Shown here: piece after piece, positions 48,509-57,711 of the stretch
Position numbering within the stretch: the stretch's first letter is position 1
Layout: each line of letters starts with the position of its first letter
Notes under the pieces: generated by a model
Databases searched by the model: none
The model's input: the letters and a program-made list of their open reading frames with translations, nothing else
What the model was told of the DNA's origin: nothing
Program-made: the position numbers and the translations under genes
NCBI RefSeq assembly: GCF_022340925.1
Contig: NZ_JAJDNA010000085.1
Location: 1-64,000 of the forward strand
Length of the DNA: 64,000 nt
From: Thiocapsa sp.
GTDB lineage: Bacteria > Pseudomonadota > Gammaproteobacteria > Chromatiales > Chromatiaceae
Direction: 5' to 3'

Positions 48509-49994
48509 TCTCGCTGAACGGATTGTAAGCGGCCTTGGCGATGTCGTTCCGATTGGCCTCCAGTACCTGGAGATACTCGGGGGTCACATCCCCGGTGACA
48601 TAGACGCCGTCGAATACAGAGGTATCGAAGCGGTCGACATGACTCTTGCCCTTCTTCTGGACGGCATCGATCAGATCACTGAGATCCTGATAGATGAGCC
48701 GGTCGGCGCCCAACTCGCGGGCGACCTCCTCCTCCGTCCGACCGTACGCGATCAGCTCGCTTGCGGCTGGCATGTCGATCCCATAGACGTTGGGACAGCG
48801 CACCGGTGGGGCAGCCGAAGCGAAGTAGACGCGCTTGGCACCGGCGTCGCGCGCCATCTGGATGATCTGCTGAGAGGTGGTCCCTCGTACAATCGAGTCA
48901 TCCACCAGCAAGACGTTCTTTCTCCGAAACTCCAGATCGATCGCGTTGAGCTTCTGGCGCACCGACTTCTTTCGCACGGTTTGGCCCGGCATGATGAAGG
49001 TCCGTCCGATATAGCGATTCTTGATGAATCCCTCGGAGTACGGGATCCCGAGCTGATTGGCGAGTTGAAGTGCGGCCGTGCGACTGGTGTCCGGGATTGG
49101 AATGACGACATCGATGTCATGGCTCGGCCACTCGCGTTTGATCTTGGCGGCCAGCTTCTTCCCCATTCGCGACCGCGCCTTGTGCACCGAGATATTATCG
49201 ATGATCGAATCGGGGCGGGCGAAATAGACGAACTCGAAGATGCAGGGAGACAGGATCGGCTGGGCCGCACACTGGCGTGTGTGCAACTCGCCGTCGACGC
49301 TGATGAACACCGCCTCACCCGGGGCGACATCGTCGATCAGCGTGAAGCCGATGGTGTCGAGGGCGACACTCTCGGAGGCGATCATGTACTCGGTGCCTTG
49401 GTCGATCTCCCGACGGCCGTAAACGAGTGGCCTGATCCCATGCGGATCGCGGAAGCCGAAGGTGCCGAATCCGGGGATCATCGCCACCGCCGCATATCCC
49501 CCGCGGCAGCGCAGATGAACGCCGGCGACCGCCCGAAAGATGTCTTCTTCGTCGATCCGCAACTTGCCCTGGATCTGGAGCTCATGGGCAAGGACGTTCA
49601 GCAGGATCTCGGAATCTGAATCGGTGTTGAGATGACGCAGATCCTCGACGAATAGATCGCGCTTGAGATCCTCCGCGTTGGTGAGATTCCCGTTGTGGGC
49701 CAAGACGATCCCGTAAGGCGAATTCACGTAGAACGGCTGCGCCTCGGCCGAGCTCGATGCACCGGCCGTCGGGTAGCGCACATGGCCGATGCCCATGTTG
49801 CCGCGCAACTGGATCATGTGCCGGGTGCGGAAGACGTCGCGGGCCAGCCCGTTGTCCTTGCGAAGATGGAGCCTGTCGCCCTCGCAGGTGACGATGCCGG
49901 CGGCATCCTGACCCCGGTGTTGCAGCACCAACAGCGTGTCATAGAGGGCCTGGTTGACGGAACTCTTACCGACGATGCCGACGATGCCGCACAT
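48480..49994 (-). CDS. purF: Amidophosphoribosyltransferase
   Basis: 504 residues, first committed enzyme of purine synthesis. The N-terminal nucleophile Cys is in MCGIVGIVG, with no propeptide, and the glutaminase site [10 protein letters not shown] follows. The PRPP-binding motif is [16 protein letters not shown] and the flexible loop is around [12 protein letters not shown]. It follows cvpA by about 170 bp, the usual cvpA-purF order. Confidence 0.97.
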   Translation of the reverse strand: MCGIVGIVGKSSVNQALYDTLLVLQHRGQDAAGIVTCEGDRLHLRKDNGLARDVFRTRHMIQLRGNMGIGHVRYPTAGASSSAEAQPFYVNSPYGIVLAHNGNLTNAEDLKRDLFVEDLRHLNTDSDSEILLNVLAHELQIQGKLRIDEEDIFRAVAGVHLRCRGGYAAVAMIPGFGTFGFRDPHGIRPLVYGRREIDQGTEYMIASESVALDTIGFTLIDDVAPGEAVFISVDGELHTRQCAAQPILSPCIFEFVYFARPDSIIDNISVHKARSRMGKKLAAKIKREWPSHDIDVVIPIPDTSRTAALQLANQLGIPYSEGFIKNRYIGRTFIMPGQTVRKKSVRQKLNAIDLEFRRKNVLLVDDSIVRGTTSQQIIQMARDAGAKRVYFASAAPPVRCPNVYGIDMPAASELIAYGRTEEEVARELGADRLIYQDLSDLIDAVQKKGKSHVDRFDTSVFDGVYVTGDVTPEYLQVLEANRNDIAKAAYNPFSESVIELYNSA

Positions 49995-50165
49995 GAGCCC
50001 CTCGCCCGCGCCCCATCCTTCGGACCAAAGGATGGGTGCTGCAGATTGACAGCCGGCGACTATACCCCGCCCCCGCGCCAGGGGACAATCACGAGCGACC
50101 GGCTCCTTTCAAGAAGCACCCCCGCTCGCCGCCGGAGGACTGGCGGCTGGAAACCTTCCCCGAGG

Positions 50166-50657
50166 TCACAAGTCCTTGATCCGGGACTGAACCTCGTCCG
50201 GCACGAAACTGACGAGCCAGCTCGCAACCGATTGAAACCGCCCGATGAAACGTGACTCCTTCCACCAAGGATCGTCCGGCATCGGCGTCAGGGCGGCCAG
50301 AAACACCGCCATGGCGACGATGACGACGCCTCGCGCCGCCCCGAAGATCAAGCCCAGCGATCGGTCGACGCCGCTGAGGCCCGCCTTGTCCACGAGTGCC
50401 GCGAGGACCGCGCCGAGAATGGCGCCCACCAACAGGGTGAGGAGAACCAACGCGATGAAGGCCGCGGCCATGCGTATCGTGGGCTGCGACACGTAAGGAA
50501 CCAGGAGATCCGCCACCTGGCGATGATACAGCCAGGCAATTAGGATGGCCGCGACCCAGACTCCCAGCGACAAGGCCTCACGGATCAGACCTCGAGCGAC
50601 CCCGACCAGGGCGGACAGAAGTATGACCCCAAGGATGGCATAGTCAGCCCAGTTCAT
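50166..50657 (-). CDS. cvpA: Colicin V production protein CvpA
   Basis: 163 residues with four membrane helices (YAILGVILLSALVGVARG, LSLGVWVAAILIAWLYHRQ, MAAAFIALVLLTLLVGAILGAV, ARGVVIVAMAVFLAALTP). The conserved opening NWADYAILGVILLSALVGVARGLIREALSL identifies it. It is an inner-membrane protein needed for colicin V export in E. coli; its native role is unclear. Confidence 0.94.
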   Translation of the reverse strand: MNWADYAILGVILLSALVGVARGLIREALSLGVWVAAILIAWLYHRQVADLLVPYVSQPTIRMAAAFIALVLLTLLVGAILGAVLAALVDKAGLSGVDRSLGLIFGAARGVVIVAMAVFLAALTPMPDDPWWKESRFIGRFQSVASWLVSFVPDEVQSRIKDL

Positions 50658-50707
50658 TGTGACTCCGGTCAGCCGGGTTTCGGAACCTTGATCAGATCAG
50701 AATCTGC

Positions 50708-51352
50708 TTAGGGATAGCGTTGAATCAGCGCATCCTTGTAGCTCTGACGCAACCGCTCCGCCGTCTGCTCGGCACGCGCGCGGTCGAGCTCCGGCCCGAC
50801 GCGCACCCGATAATAGACTCGACCCCTGACCTCGGCCGGCTCGACGAAGGCAGAGTAACCTTCGCGACGCAGCTTGTCTGCAAGCTTCTCTCCACCTTCC
50901 TGTGTCCCCAGGCTGGCGACCTGAATCACCCATGACGGCATCCCATCGTCGTGACCCACCGGCTCCGGGACGCTGGAAAGGGTTGCGGTCTCGGGCGGCA
51001 CGTCGGGAGTGACTGTGCTGCCCGGGATCTCTCTCGCCGGTGGCTCGCTCGGCGGCATCGGCTCATCGACCATGCCCTCGTAGACCGGCCCGGCCTCCTC
51101 GACGGCAGGAGGCGGCAGGTCTTGAGTCTCGGCCCAGCTCCCTTCTCCGGGAATGCCCGCGATGGAGCCACTGGGGGTCAGATAGGCCTCCTCGCGGAAG
51201 CGCTCGTCGAGCTCCGGCTGTTGGGGCATCACATCCGGCAGTGGCGGCAAGGGGGCCACGGCCTTATCCTCGAACAGCATGGGTACGAAGATGACCGCCA
51301 GCGCGACGATCACGACCGCCCCGACCAACCGTTTTTTTGCGCCTTCTCGCAT
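50708..51352 (-). CDS. dedD: SPOR-domain cell-division protein (DedD-like)
   Basis: 214 residues. A short cytoplasmic N terminus (MREGAKKRLVGA), one membrane helix (VVIVALAVIFVPMLF), a Pro-rich linker, and a C-terminal SPOR domain (about 138-212: SWVIQVASLGTQEGGEKLADKLRREGYSAFVEPAEVRGRVYYRVRVGPEL) that binds denuded septal peptidoglycan. Position between folC and cvpA matches dedD of enteric bacteria. Confidence 0.9.
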   Translation of the reverse strand: MREGAKKRLVGAVVIVALAVIFVPMLFEDKAVAPLPPLPDVMPQQPELDERFREEAYLTPSGSIAGIPGEGSWAETQDLPPPAVEEAGPVYEGMVDEPMPPSEPPAREIPGSTVTPDVPPETATLSSVPEPVGHDDGMPSWVIQVASLGTQEGGEKLADKLRREGYSAFVEPAEVRGRVYYRVRVGPELDRARAEQTAERLRQSYKDALIQRYP

Positions 51353-51566
51353 AAACCTCTACCCCGACGCCGAGCAACACGCCAGCGCCACTCCGACATT
51401 CGATCCATGGGCCGCTGCGGTGGGGCGAGTATATCACGTCCCAACTGATTTGAAACCCGCCAGACTAAAATATCGGTATTACTTTCAATCAATTAAATCT
51501 CCCAGACCGTCCGGGACCCGCGCCTGGCCGCGCCCCCCGATCGACGGAGCGCACGGCCGGTACCAC

Positions 51567-52850
51567 TCAGCCCCATGCGGATCGGGCCTCTTCGAGGCGC
51601 CGGAGCGCCTCACCGACAGTCGTGAACGATCCCACGACCAGCAGGCAATCGCCAGACCCGGAGGCCGACTCGGCCGCGGCGAGCGCGGCTCCCACCGTTC
51701 GGTGGACCACGGCCGGCCGCGCCGACAGCAGCGGAGCCAGGCGCGCGCTCAGGACGCCGACCGACATGGCTCTCGGATCATCGCTCTGCGCCAGATACCA
51801 CTCGTCCACAAGAGGCAGGAGCGGCCGAACGAGGGCCTCGGGCGCCTTGTCGGAGAGGACGGCCAAGACAGCACGCGTCCGACCGGGGCAAGCAAATGCC
51901 CGCAGGTTTGCGGCGAGGGCATCCCCCGCCGCGCCGTTGTGCGCGACGTCCAGGATGCAGCATGGCCGGCCGGGAACGACCTGGAAGCGGCCGCGCAATT
52001 GCGCCCTCTGCAGGCCGGATCTGATTGCGTTGACCGGAACCGGCAGACGCCCGCCCAGCTCCCGAAGCGCCGCGATCGCAGCCGAGGCGTTGTCGTATTG
52101 AAACGTGCCGCGCATCGCCGGCGCCGGCAAGGCCAAGCGTTCGCCGCCCGGACCGACCCAGATCCAGCCGCCGCTCCCGAGCTCCCAATCGAGCTCGCGT
52201 CCAAGCTGCCGTGGAAGACTACCCAACCGCTCCGCTTCGGCTCGCAACCGCGTCGGGGCATCGCGCTGTCCGATGATCGCCGGACGATCCCGTCGAAAGA
52301 TTCCTGCCTTTTCACCGGCGATCTGATCCAGGGATTCGCCCAGCCAGGCGGTGTGATCGAGTCCGATCGAGGTCACCACCGAAACATCCGCATCAAGCAG
52401 ATTCACGGCGTCGAGGCGCCCCCCAAGCCCGACCTCCAGCAGGGCGAGGTCGGGCTCGGCCCGCACGAACAGGTCGAGCGCGGCAAGGGTCCCGAACTCG
52501 AAATAGGTCAGCGCAATGTCGCGGCGCGCGCGATCCACACGGTCGAAAGCCTCGCACAGCGCGCGGTCGGCGACAGGCTCCGCGTCGAGTCGGACGCGCT
52601 CGTTATAGCGCAGCAGATGCGGAGAGCTGTAGCAGGCGGTGCGGTAACCAGCAGCCCGCAAGATCGCCTCGAGCATGGCAACGCAAGAGCCCTTCCCGTT
52701 CGTCCCCCCCACCGTGATGACGGGAAAGGGCGGCGGCTTGGGGCCCAACCGGCGCCAAACCGCCTCCACCCGGTCGAGACCCAGCTCGATGTCCTTGGGG
52801 TGCAGCCCGCCCTGCCAATTCAACCAGGCATCGAGATCCCGGAAACGCAT
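51567..52850 (-). CDS. folC: Folylpolyglutamate synthase / dihydrofolate synthase
   Basis: 427 residues. The Mur-ligase P-loop TVGGTNGKGSCVAMLEAIL (about residues 46-64) and the folate-binding YSSPHLLRYNERVRLD are intact, as are the central ALLEVGLGGRLDAVN and SIGLDHTAWLGES. It adds glutamate to dihydropteroate and folates. It follows accD by 18 bp. Confidence 0.96.
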   Translation of the reverse strand: MRFRDLDAWLNWQGGLHPKDIELGLDRVEAVWRRLGPKPPPFPVITVGGTNGKGSCVAMLEAILRAAGYRTACYSSPHLLRYNERVRLDAEPVADRALCEAFDRVDRARRDIALTYFEFGTLAALDLFVRAEPDLALLEVGLGGRLDAVNLLDADVSVVTSIGLDHTAWLGESLDQIAGEKAGIFRRDRPAIIGQRDAPTRLRAEAERLGSLPRQLGRELDWELGSGGWIWVGPGGERLALPAPAMRGTFQYDNASAAIAALRELGGRLPVPVNAIRSGLQRAQLRGRFQVVPGRPCCILDVAHNGAAGDALAANLRAFACPGRTRAVLAVLSDKAPEALVRPLLPLVDEWYLAQSDDPRAMSVGVLSARLAPLLSARPAVVHRTVGAALAAAESASGSGDCLLVVGSFTTVGEALRRLEEARSAWG

Positions 52851-52868
52851 CGGGACCAGGCGCCGCCC

Positions 52869-53750
52869 TCAGACCGGAACGACGGTGCGGCAGTAACGGG
52901 GGCGATGGGTCAGGATCGCAAGAAGATCGGCGATGCGCTCACGCAGATCGCGCCGGTCCATGATCATGTCCAAGGCACCCTTATCCAGCAGGAACTCACT
53001 GCGCTGGAAGCCATCGGGCAGCTTCTCATGGACCGTCTGCTCGATCACGCGCGGGCCGGCGAAGCCGATCAGGGCGTTGGGCTCTGCGATATTCAGATCG
53101 CCGAGCATCGCCAGGCTCGCCGAGACACCACCCATCGTGGGGTCGGTCATCACGGAGATGAATGGCAGCGATTGCTCGCGCATCCGCCCAAGCGCCGCGC
53201 TGGTCTTCGCCATCTGCATCAGCGAGAAGAGGCTCTCCTGCATGCGGGCCCCGCCGCTCGCGGCAAAACAGACGTAGGGCGAGTCCCGCTCAAGGGCCGC
53301 CTCAACGCCGCGAACGAACCGTTCACCTACGACCGAACCCATGGAGCCGCCCATGAAGCCGAACTCGAAGGCCGCGGCAACGATGGGTTGGCCTTTCAGG
53401 CGCCCGCGCATCACGATCAAGGCCTCTTTCTCGGCGGATTGTTTCTGGGCCTGGGCGAGACGATCCTTGTACTTCTTGAGATCCTTGAACTTGAGCGGAT
53501 CCAGGGATTCGAGATCGCCAGCGATCTCCTCGCGCTGCTCGGCATCGAGGAAGGTCTCCAGCCGACGGCGCGCACTGAGCCGACTGTGGTGCGCGCACTT
53601 CGGGCATACCTCGAGGTTGCGCTCCAACTCGGCGCGATAGAGGATGGCATGACAGCCTGGACACTTCGCCCAGACGCCTTCGGGAACGGCCCGTTTTGTG
53701 CTTGCCTCGGTGCGGATGCGACTCGGTATGAGCTTCTCAAACCAGCTCAT
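52869..53750 (-). CDS. accD: Acetyl-CoA carboxylase carboxyltransferase beta subunit
   Basis: 293 residues from the ATG at 53750 ([15 protein letters not shown]), the usual AccD start. The zinc ribbon [26 protein letters not shown] opens the crotonase-fold domain, with the [20 protein letters not shown] and [11 protein letters not shown] signatures. It forms the carboxyltransferase with AccA. The frame stays open upstream to 53912 (ATG overlapping the trpA stop), crossing a 33-bp tandem repeat. That would add 54 residues not normal for AccD, so I prefer 53750. Confidence 0.92.
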   Translation of the reverse strand: MSWFEKLIPSRIRTEASTKRAVPEGVWAKCPGCHAILYRAELERNLEVCPKCAHHSRLSARRRLETFLDAEQREEIAGDLESLDPLKFKDLKKYKDRLAQAQKQSAEKEALIVMRGRLKGQPIVAAAFEFGFMGGSMGSVVGERFVRGVEAALERDSPYVCFAASGGARMQESLFSLMQMAKTSAALGRMREQSLPFISVMTDPTMGGVSASLAMLGDLNIAEPNALIGFAGPRVIEQTVHEKLPDGFQRSEFLLDKGALDMIMDRRDLRERIADLLAILTHRPRYCRTVVPV

Positions 53751-53753
53751 ACT

Positions 53754-53819
53754 CTTGTCCATCGCCTGCTTCAAGGTGCCACCGCGGTTGTCGATCGCCT
53801 GCTTCAAAGTGTCACCACG
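53754..53819 (-). repeat. Two 33-bp tandem repeats directly before accD
   Basis: Units 53787-53819 and 53754-53786 differ at 5 of 33 bases. Both encode RG(D/G)TLKQA(I/M)D in the accD frame, and four of the five differences are at third codon positions. The second unit ends three bases before the accD ATG. Confidence 0.75.
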
Positions 53820-53901
53820 TTCGATCCGAGGTTCCTTTGCAGGCTGCTCTGAGGCAGGGACCCCGCCGCGCATCAGTCCTTGGCCAACCCGTCCGGGACG
53901 C

Positions 53902-54723
53902 TTAGGAGACATGGGCATCCACCTCGTCGATGGCTTGACGCAGACCGGCAAGAAATCCGCCAACCGCGTCGGGGATCTGTTCAGGGGTCGCCGCCAGAGC
54001 CTCGATCCGGCTCACGATGGCGCTGCCGACGATGATTGCATCGGCGACCTCGGCGATCCGCGCGGCCGACCCGGCATCGCGGATGCCGAAGCCGACGCCG
54101 ACCGGCAGTCGAACCAGCGATTTGATCAGGCCGACCTTCTCGGCCACTGCCGCCGTATCCAGGTGACCGGAGCCGGTGACTCCCTTCACCGAGACGTAGT
54201 AGACGAAACCCGAGGCCACCTCCCCAATGCACGCGATCCGGGCCGCGGTCGAGGTCGGCGCCAAAAGATACACCAGGTCCAGTCCGCGGGTCCTGAGCAT
54301 CGCGACCAGGTCATGCCCTTCCTCGGGCGGCACATCGACAACCAGCACACCGTCCACGCCGGCCTCGTGCGCTGCGACTGAGAACAGCTCGTAGCCCATC
54401 ACCTCGATCGGATTGAGATAGCCCATCAGGATCACGGGCGTATCGCCGTCTCGTGTCCGAAAAACACGAACCATGTCCAGCACATCGTCCAATGACACAC
54501 CCTTGGCCAGCGCCCGCTCGCTGGCCCGCTGGATCACGGGGCCGTCGGCGATCGGATCGGAAAAGGGGACACCGATCTCGATCAGATCCGCGCCCGCGGC
54601 GACCATCGCATGCAACAGCGGAACCGTCACCTCGGGTGCCGGATCCCCGGCGGTCACGAAGGGGATGAGCGCCGTTCGGCGGCGCTGGGCGAGTCGCCCG
54701 AAGCACGCGTCAATCCGACTCAT
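53902..54723 (-). CDS. trpA: Tryptophan synthase alpha subunit
   Basis: 273 residues. It cleaves indole-3-glycerol phosphate; the catalytic Glu and Asp lie in [26 protein letters not shown]. The loop [14 protein letters not shown] and the phosphate-binding [12 protein letters not shown] and IIVGSAIVS follow. The ATG overlaps the trpB stop (ATGA), so the two subunits are coupled. Confidence 0.97.
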   Translation of the reverse strand: MSRIDACFGRLAQRRRTALIPFVTAGDPAPEVTVPLLHAMVAAGADLIEIGVPFSDPIADGPVIQRASERALAKGVSLDDVLDMVRVFRTRDGDTPVILMGYLNPIEVMGYELFSVAAHEAGVDGVLVVDVPPEEGHDLVAMLRTRGLDLVYLLAPTSTAARIACIGEVASGFVYYVSVKGVTGSGHLDTAAVAEKVGLIKSLVRLPVGVGFGIRDAGSAARIAEVADAIIVGSAIVSRIEALAATPEQIPDAVGGFLAGLRQAIDEVDAHVS

Positions 54724-55985
54724 AGCACCAGCCCATCGTGACTGGCGACGGTGTGCATATCCTTGTCCCCTCGACCGGAGAGGTTGACAAGAATCGCCTG
54801 ATCGCTGCGCATCCCCGGGGCGAGCTTATGGGCATAGGCCAGTGCGTGACTGGACTCGAGCGCCGGGATGATCCCCTCGGTGCGTGTCAGGTGATGGAAG
54901 GCGCGCAGGGCCTCCTCGTCCGTCACCGAATCGTAGCGGGCACGTCCGCTGTCCTTCAGCCAGGCATGCTCGGGACCGACCCCAGGATAGTCGAGCCCGG
55001 CGGAGATGGAGTGGGTCTCGACGATCTGACCATGTCGATCCTCCATCAGATAGGTCCGGTTACCATGGAGCACGCCGGGCCGACCGGCACACAGCGGCGC
55101 GGCATGGCGACCCGTCTGAAGACCATCGCCGGCGGCCTCGACGCCATAGATCGCCACCCCGGGGTCGCCGATGAAAGGATAAAAGAGACCGATGGCGTTT
55201 GAGCCCCCGCCCACGCAGGCGACGAGGGCATCGGGCAGGCGGCCGGTCCGTTTTAGGATCTGGGCGCGGGCCTCGCGTCCGATCACCGCTTGGAAGTCCC
55301 GCACCATCGCGGGATAAGGGTGGGGGCCAGCCACGGTGCCGATGATGTAGAAGGTGTTGTCGATGTTCGTCACCCAGTCCCGCATTGCCTCGTTCAACGC
55401 ATCCTTCAGGGTGCGGGACCCTGAGGTCACCGAAACAACCCGCGCCCCGAGCAGACGCATGCGATAGACGTTGGCCTCCTGCCGCGCGATATCGACCTCG
55501 CCCATGTAAACGACGCATTCCAGACCCAACCGCGCCGCCACGGTCGCGCTCGCCACACCGTGTTGACCCGCACCGGTCTCGGCGATGATACGGGTCTTAC
55601 CCATCCGCCGCGCGAGCAGGGCCTGACCGATCGTATTGTTGACCTTGTGCGCGCCCGTGTGATTCAGGTCTTCACGCTTCAGGAAGATCTGAGCACCGCC
55701 GAGCTCCCTGCTCCAGCGCGCGGCGTGATAGACGGGCGAAGGTCGGCCCACATAGTCGCGCAGGTCCGCATCGAGCTCGGCCTGAAACTCTGGATCATCG
55801 AGGAAACGCTCATAGGCCGCGCGCAGCTCCTCGAGCGGCTGCATCAGCGTCTCCGGGACAAACATCCCCCCGTAGGGACCGAAATGACCACGGGCATCCG
55901 GCCAGCGGTAAGCACTCGGCTGCGAGCGGCGCTGGCCGGCCCCGCCCGGAAAGGCCCGATCCAGGTCATCGGGATATGTCAACAT
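54720..55985 (-). CDS. trpB: Tryptophan synthase beta subunit
   Basis: 421 residues. It condenses indole with serine using PLP; the Schiff-base lysine is in [22 protein letters not shown]. The catalytic Glu region is [14 protein letters not shown], and the phosphate-binding [12 protein letters not shown] is intact. It overlaps trpF by 20 bp upstream and trpA by 4 bp downstream. Confidence 0.98.
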   Translation of the reverse strand: MLTYPDDLDRAFPGGAGQRRSQPSAYRWPDARGHFGPYGGMFVPETLMQPLEELRAAYERFLDDPEFQAELDADLRDYVGRPSPVYHAARWSRELGGAQIFLKREDLNHTGAHKVNNTIGQALLARRMGKTRIIAETGAGQHGVASATVAARLGLECVVYMGEVDIARQEANVYRMRLLGARVVSVTSGSRTLKDALNEAMRDWVTNIDNTFYIIGTVAGPHPYPAMVRDFQAVIGREARAQILKRTGRLPDALVACVGGGSNAIGLFYPFIGDPGVAIYGVEAAGDGLQTGRHAAPLCAGRPGVLHGNRTYLMEDRHGQIVETHSISAGLDYPGVGPEHAWLKDSGRARYDSVTDEEALRAFHHLTRTEGIIPALESSHALAYAHKLAPGMRSDQAILVNLSGRGDKDMHTVASHDGLVL

Positions 55986-56595
55986 CGTTCACCTTCTGCA
56001 TGAAATCGCGAATCTTGCGATGGTCCTTGATTCCCTTGGACGCCTCGACGCCACCGCTCACATCGACCCCGAACGGACGAACTCGACGGATGGCGTTCCC
56101 GACATTGCCCGGGGCGAGCCCACCCGCCAGGATGATCGAAGGCGCAATCGGCGCTGGGATTCGTTCCCAGTCGAAGCATTGGCCCGTCCCTCCCGCCCGA
56201 ACCGGATCGAAGGTATCGAGCAGCAGTCCTGCGGCCTCACCGTAACGCGCCTGCTCCGCCAGGAGATCGATGCCCGGGCGCATCCGCACCGCCTTGATCC
56301 AACGCCGTCCGAACGAGGCGCAGAACACCGGTTCCTCTTCTCCATGGAACTGAATCAACTCGAGCGGGACCTGGTCCAGAACCGACCGGATCCGCTCCGA
56401 CGAGGCATCGACAAAGAGTCCGACCGCGGTTACGAAGGGCGGCAATCCCTCGCACAAGCGCCGCGCCTCATCCGGCGACACCGCCCGCGGGCTCGGGGGA
56501 TGGAACACGAAACCGACGGCGTCGGCACCTGCGGCCACCGCCGCCTCCACATCGATCCGACGGGTTAGTCCACAGATCTTAACGCGGGTTCTCAT
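55966..56595 (-). CDS. trpF: Phosphoribosylanthranilate isomerase
   Basis: 209 residues, normal size. [12 protein letters not shown] carries the general-base Cys, and [17 protein letters not shown] the general-acid Asp and phosphate loop. It performs the Amadori rearrangement in tryptophan synthesis. The trpF-trpB-trpA order is complete, but trpC, trpD and trpE are not in the window. Confidence 0.96.
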   Translation of the reverse strand: MRTRVKICGLTRRIDVEAAVAAGADAVGFVFHPPSPRAVSPDEARRLCEGLPPFVTAVGLFVDASSERIRSVLDQVPLELIQFHGEEEPVFCASFGRRWIKAVRMRPGIDLLAEQARYGEAAGLLLDTFDPVRAGGTGQCFDWERIPAPIAPSIILAGGLAPGNVGNAIRRVRPFGVDVSGGVEASKGIKDHRKIRDFMQKVNDVDISR

Positions 56596-56787
56596 GATTG
56601 GCGAATCCGGAGATCGTCATGGCATCGGAGAGGCAACCTCAGTCCGGTCTTTATGCCTGTCACAGACGGATTTTCCGCCGCGACGCACGCCGCCCGCACC
56701 CGATCGCCGCGTCGCGACTCCTCGCAATAGAGGCCGCGAGTCGTCCTCGTCGCGCCTTGCTCCCGGGCACGACGAACACGCCTCGCT

Positions 56788-57711
56788 TTACGCGTTACCC
56801 ATGTGCGACGGAGTCAGCCCGCCCGATAACCTCGCTGATTGGACCGGCGGAAGGTGGAGCTCAGCCGGATAGTCGGCGCGGACGAAGTAGAGCCCATGCG
56901 GGGGGGCGGTCACGCCGCCGAGCCGTCGGTCGCGCAATGACAGGAGGTCGCGGGTCCACCCGACCGGCGCATCACCGCGGCCGATCATCATGAGGACACC
57001 GACGATATTACGGACCATATGGTGCAGAAAACCGTTGGCTCCAATCCTCAGCTCGATGAGCCCGGACGTGTCGGTCAGCTCCAGGTAGTGGACGTGGCGG
57101 ATCGGGCTCTTCGCCTGGCAGGCCACCGCCCGGAAGCTTGAGAAATCATGCACCCCGACGAGTGTCTGACCGGCCTTGCCCATGCGCTCGGTGTCCAGCA
57201 AGCGATGCGTCCAGACCACCCGGTCGCGGTGTAACGGCGACCGGGTGGACCGGACCATGATCAGATAGCGGTAGTGGCGCGCGATCGCGCTGAAACGGGC
57301 ATGAAACCGCGGATCGACCGGACGGGCCCACCGGACCGCTACGTCCGGCGGTAGGTGGGCGTTGGTCCCGAGCACCCAGGATCGGTCGCTGCGATGCGCC
57401 GACGTGTCAAAGTGGAGGACCTGCTCCTCGGCATGCACCCCCGCATCAGTGCGTCCCGCGCACTGAACCCGGACCGGCTCGTCCGCGACCCGACCGATTG
57501 CCGCCTCCAGGGCGGCCTGGACGGTCCGGACTCCGGCCTGGGTTTGCCAGCCACAAAAACCCGAGCCGTCATACTCGACGCCCAGCGCAATCCGTTGCGA
57601 GCTCAGCCCCCCTGTCGCCGGCGGTCGCGCGCGCTCGCGATTCAGGCCGGTGTCCTCAATCGCTCCTCGGACTCGCGGCGGCTTCCCCGCTGACGTCTGC
57701 GAGCACCTCAT
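56788..57711 (-). CDS. truA: tRNA pseudouridine synthase A
   Basis: 307 residues as read from the ATG at 57711, which lies 56 bp inside fimV. The first conserved residues (RIALGVEYDGSGFCGWQTQ) come about 40 codons later with no ATG, GTG or TTG between, so the long overlap is probably real. The catalytic Asp is in CAGRTDAGVHAEEQVLHFD, and the FLHHMVRNIVGVLMMIGRG block is intact. It modifies U38-U40 of tRNA anticodon arms. The family is usually nearer 260 residues. Confidence 0.92.
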   Translation of the reverse strand: MRCSQTSAGKPPRVRGAIEDTGLNRERARPPATGGLSSQRIALGVEYDGSGFCGWQTQAGVRTVQAALEAAIGRVADEPVRVQCAGRTDAGVHAEEQVLHFDTSAHRSDRSWVLGTNAHLPPDVAVRWARPVDPRFHARFSAIARHYRYLIMVRSTRSPLHRDRVVWTHRLLDTERMGKAGQTLVGVHDFSSFRAVACQAKSPIRHVHYLELTDTSGLIELRIGANGFLHHMVRNIVGVLMMIGRGDAPVGWTRDLLSLRDRRLGGVTAPPHGLYFVRADYPAELHLPPVQSARLSGGLTPSHMGNA

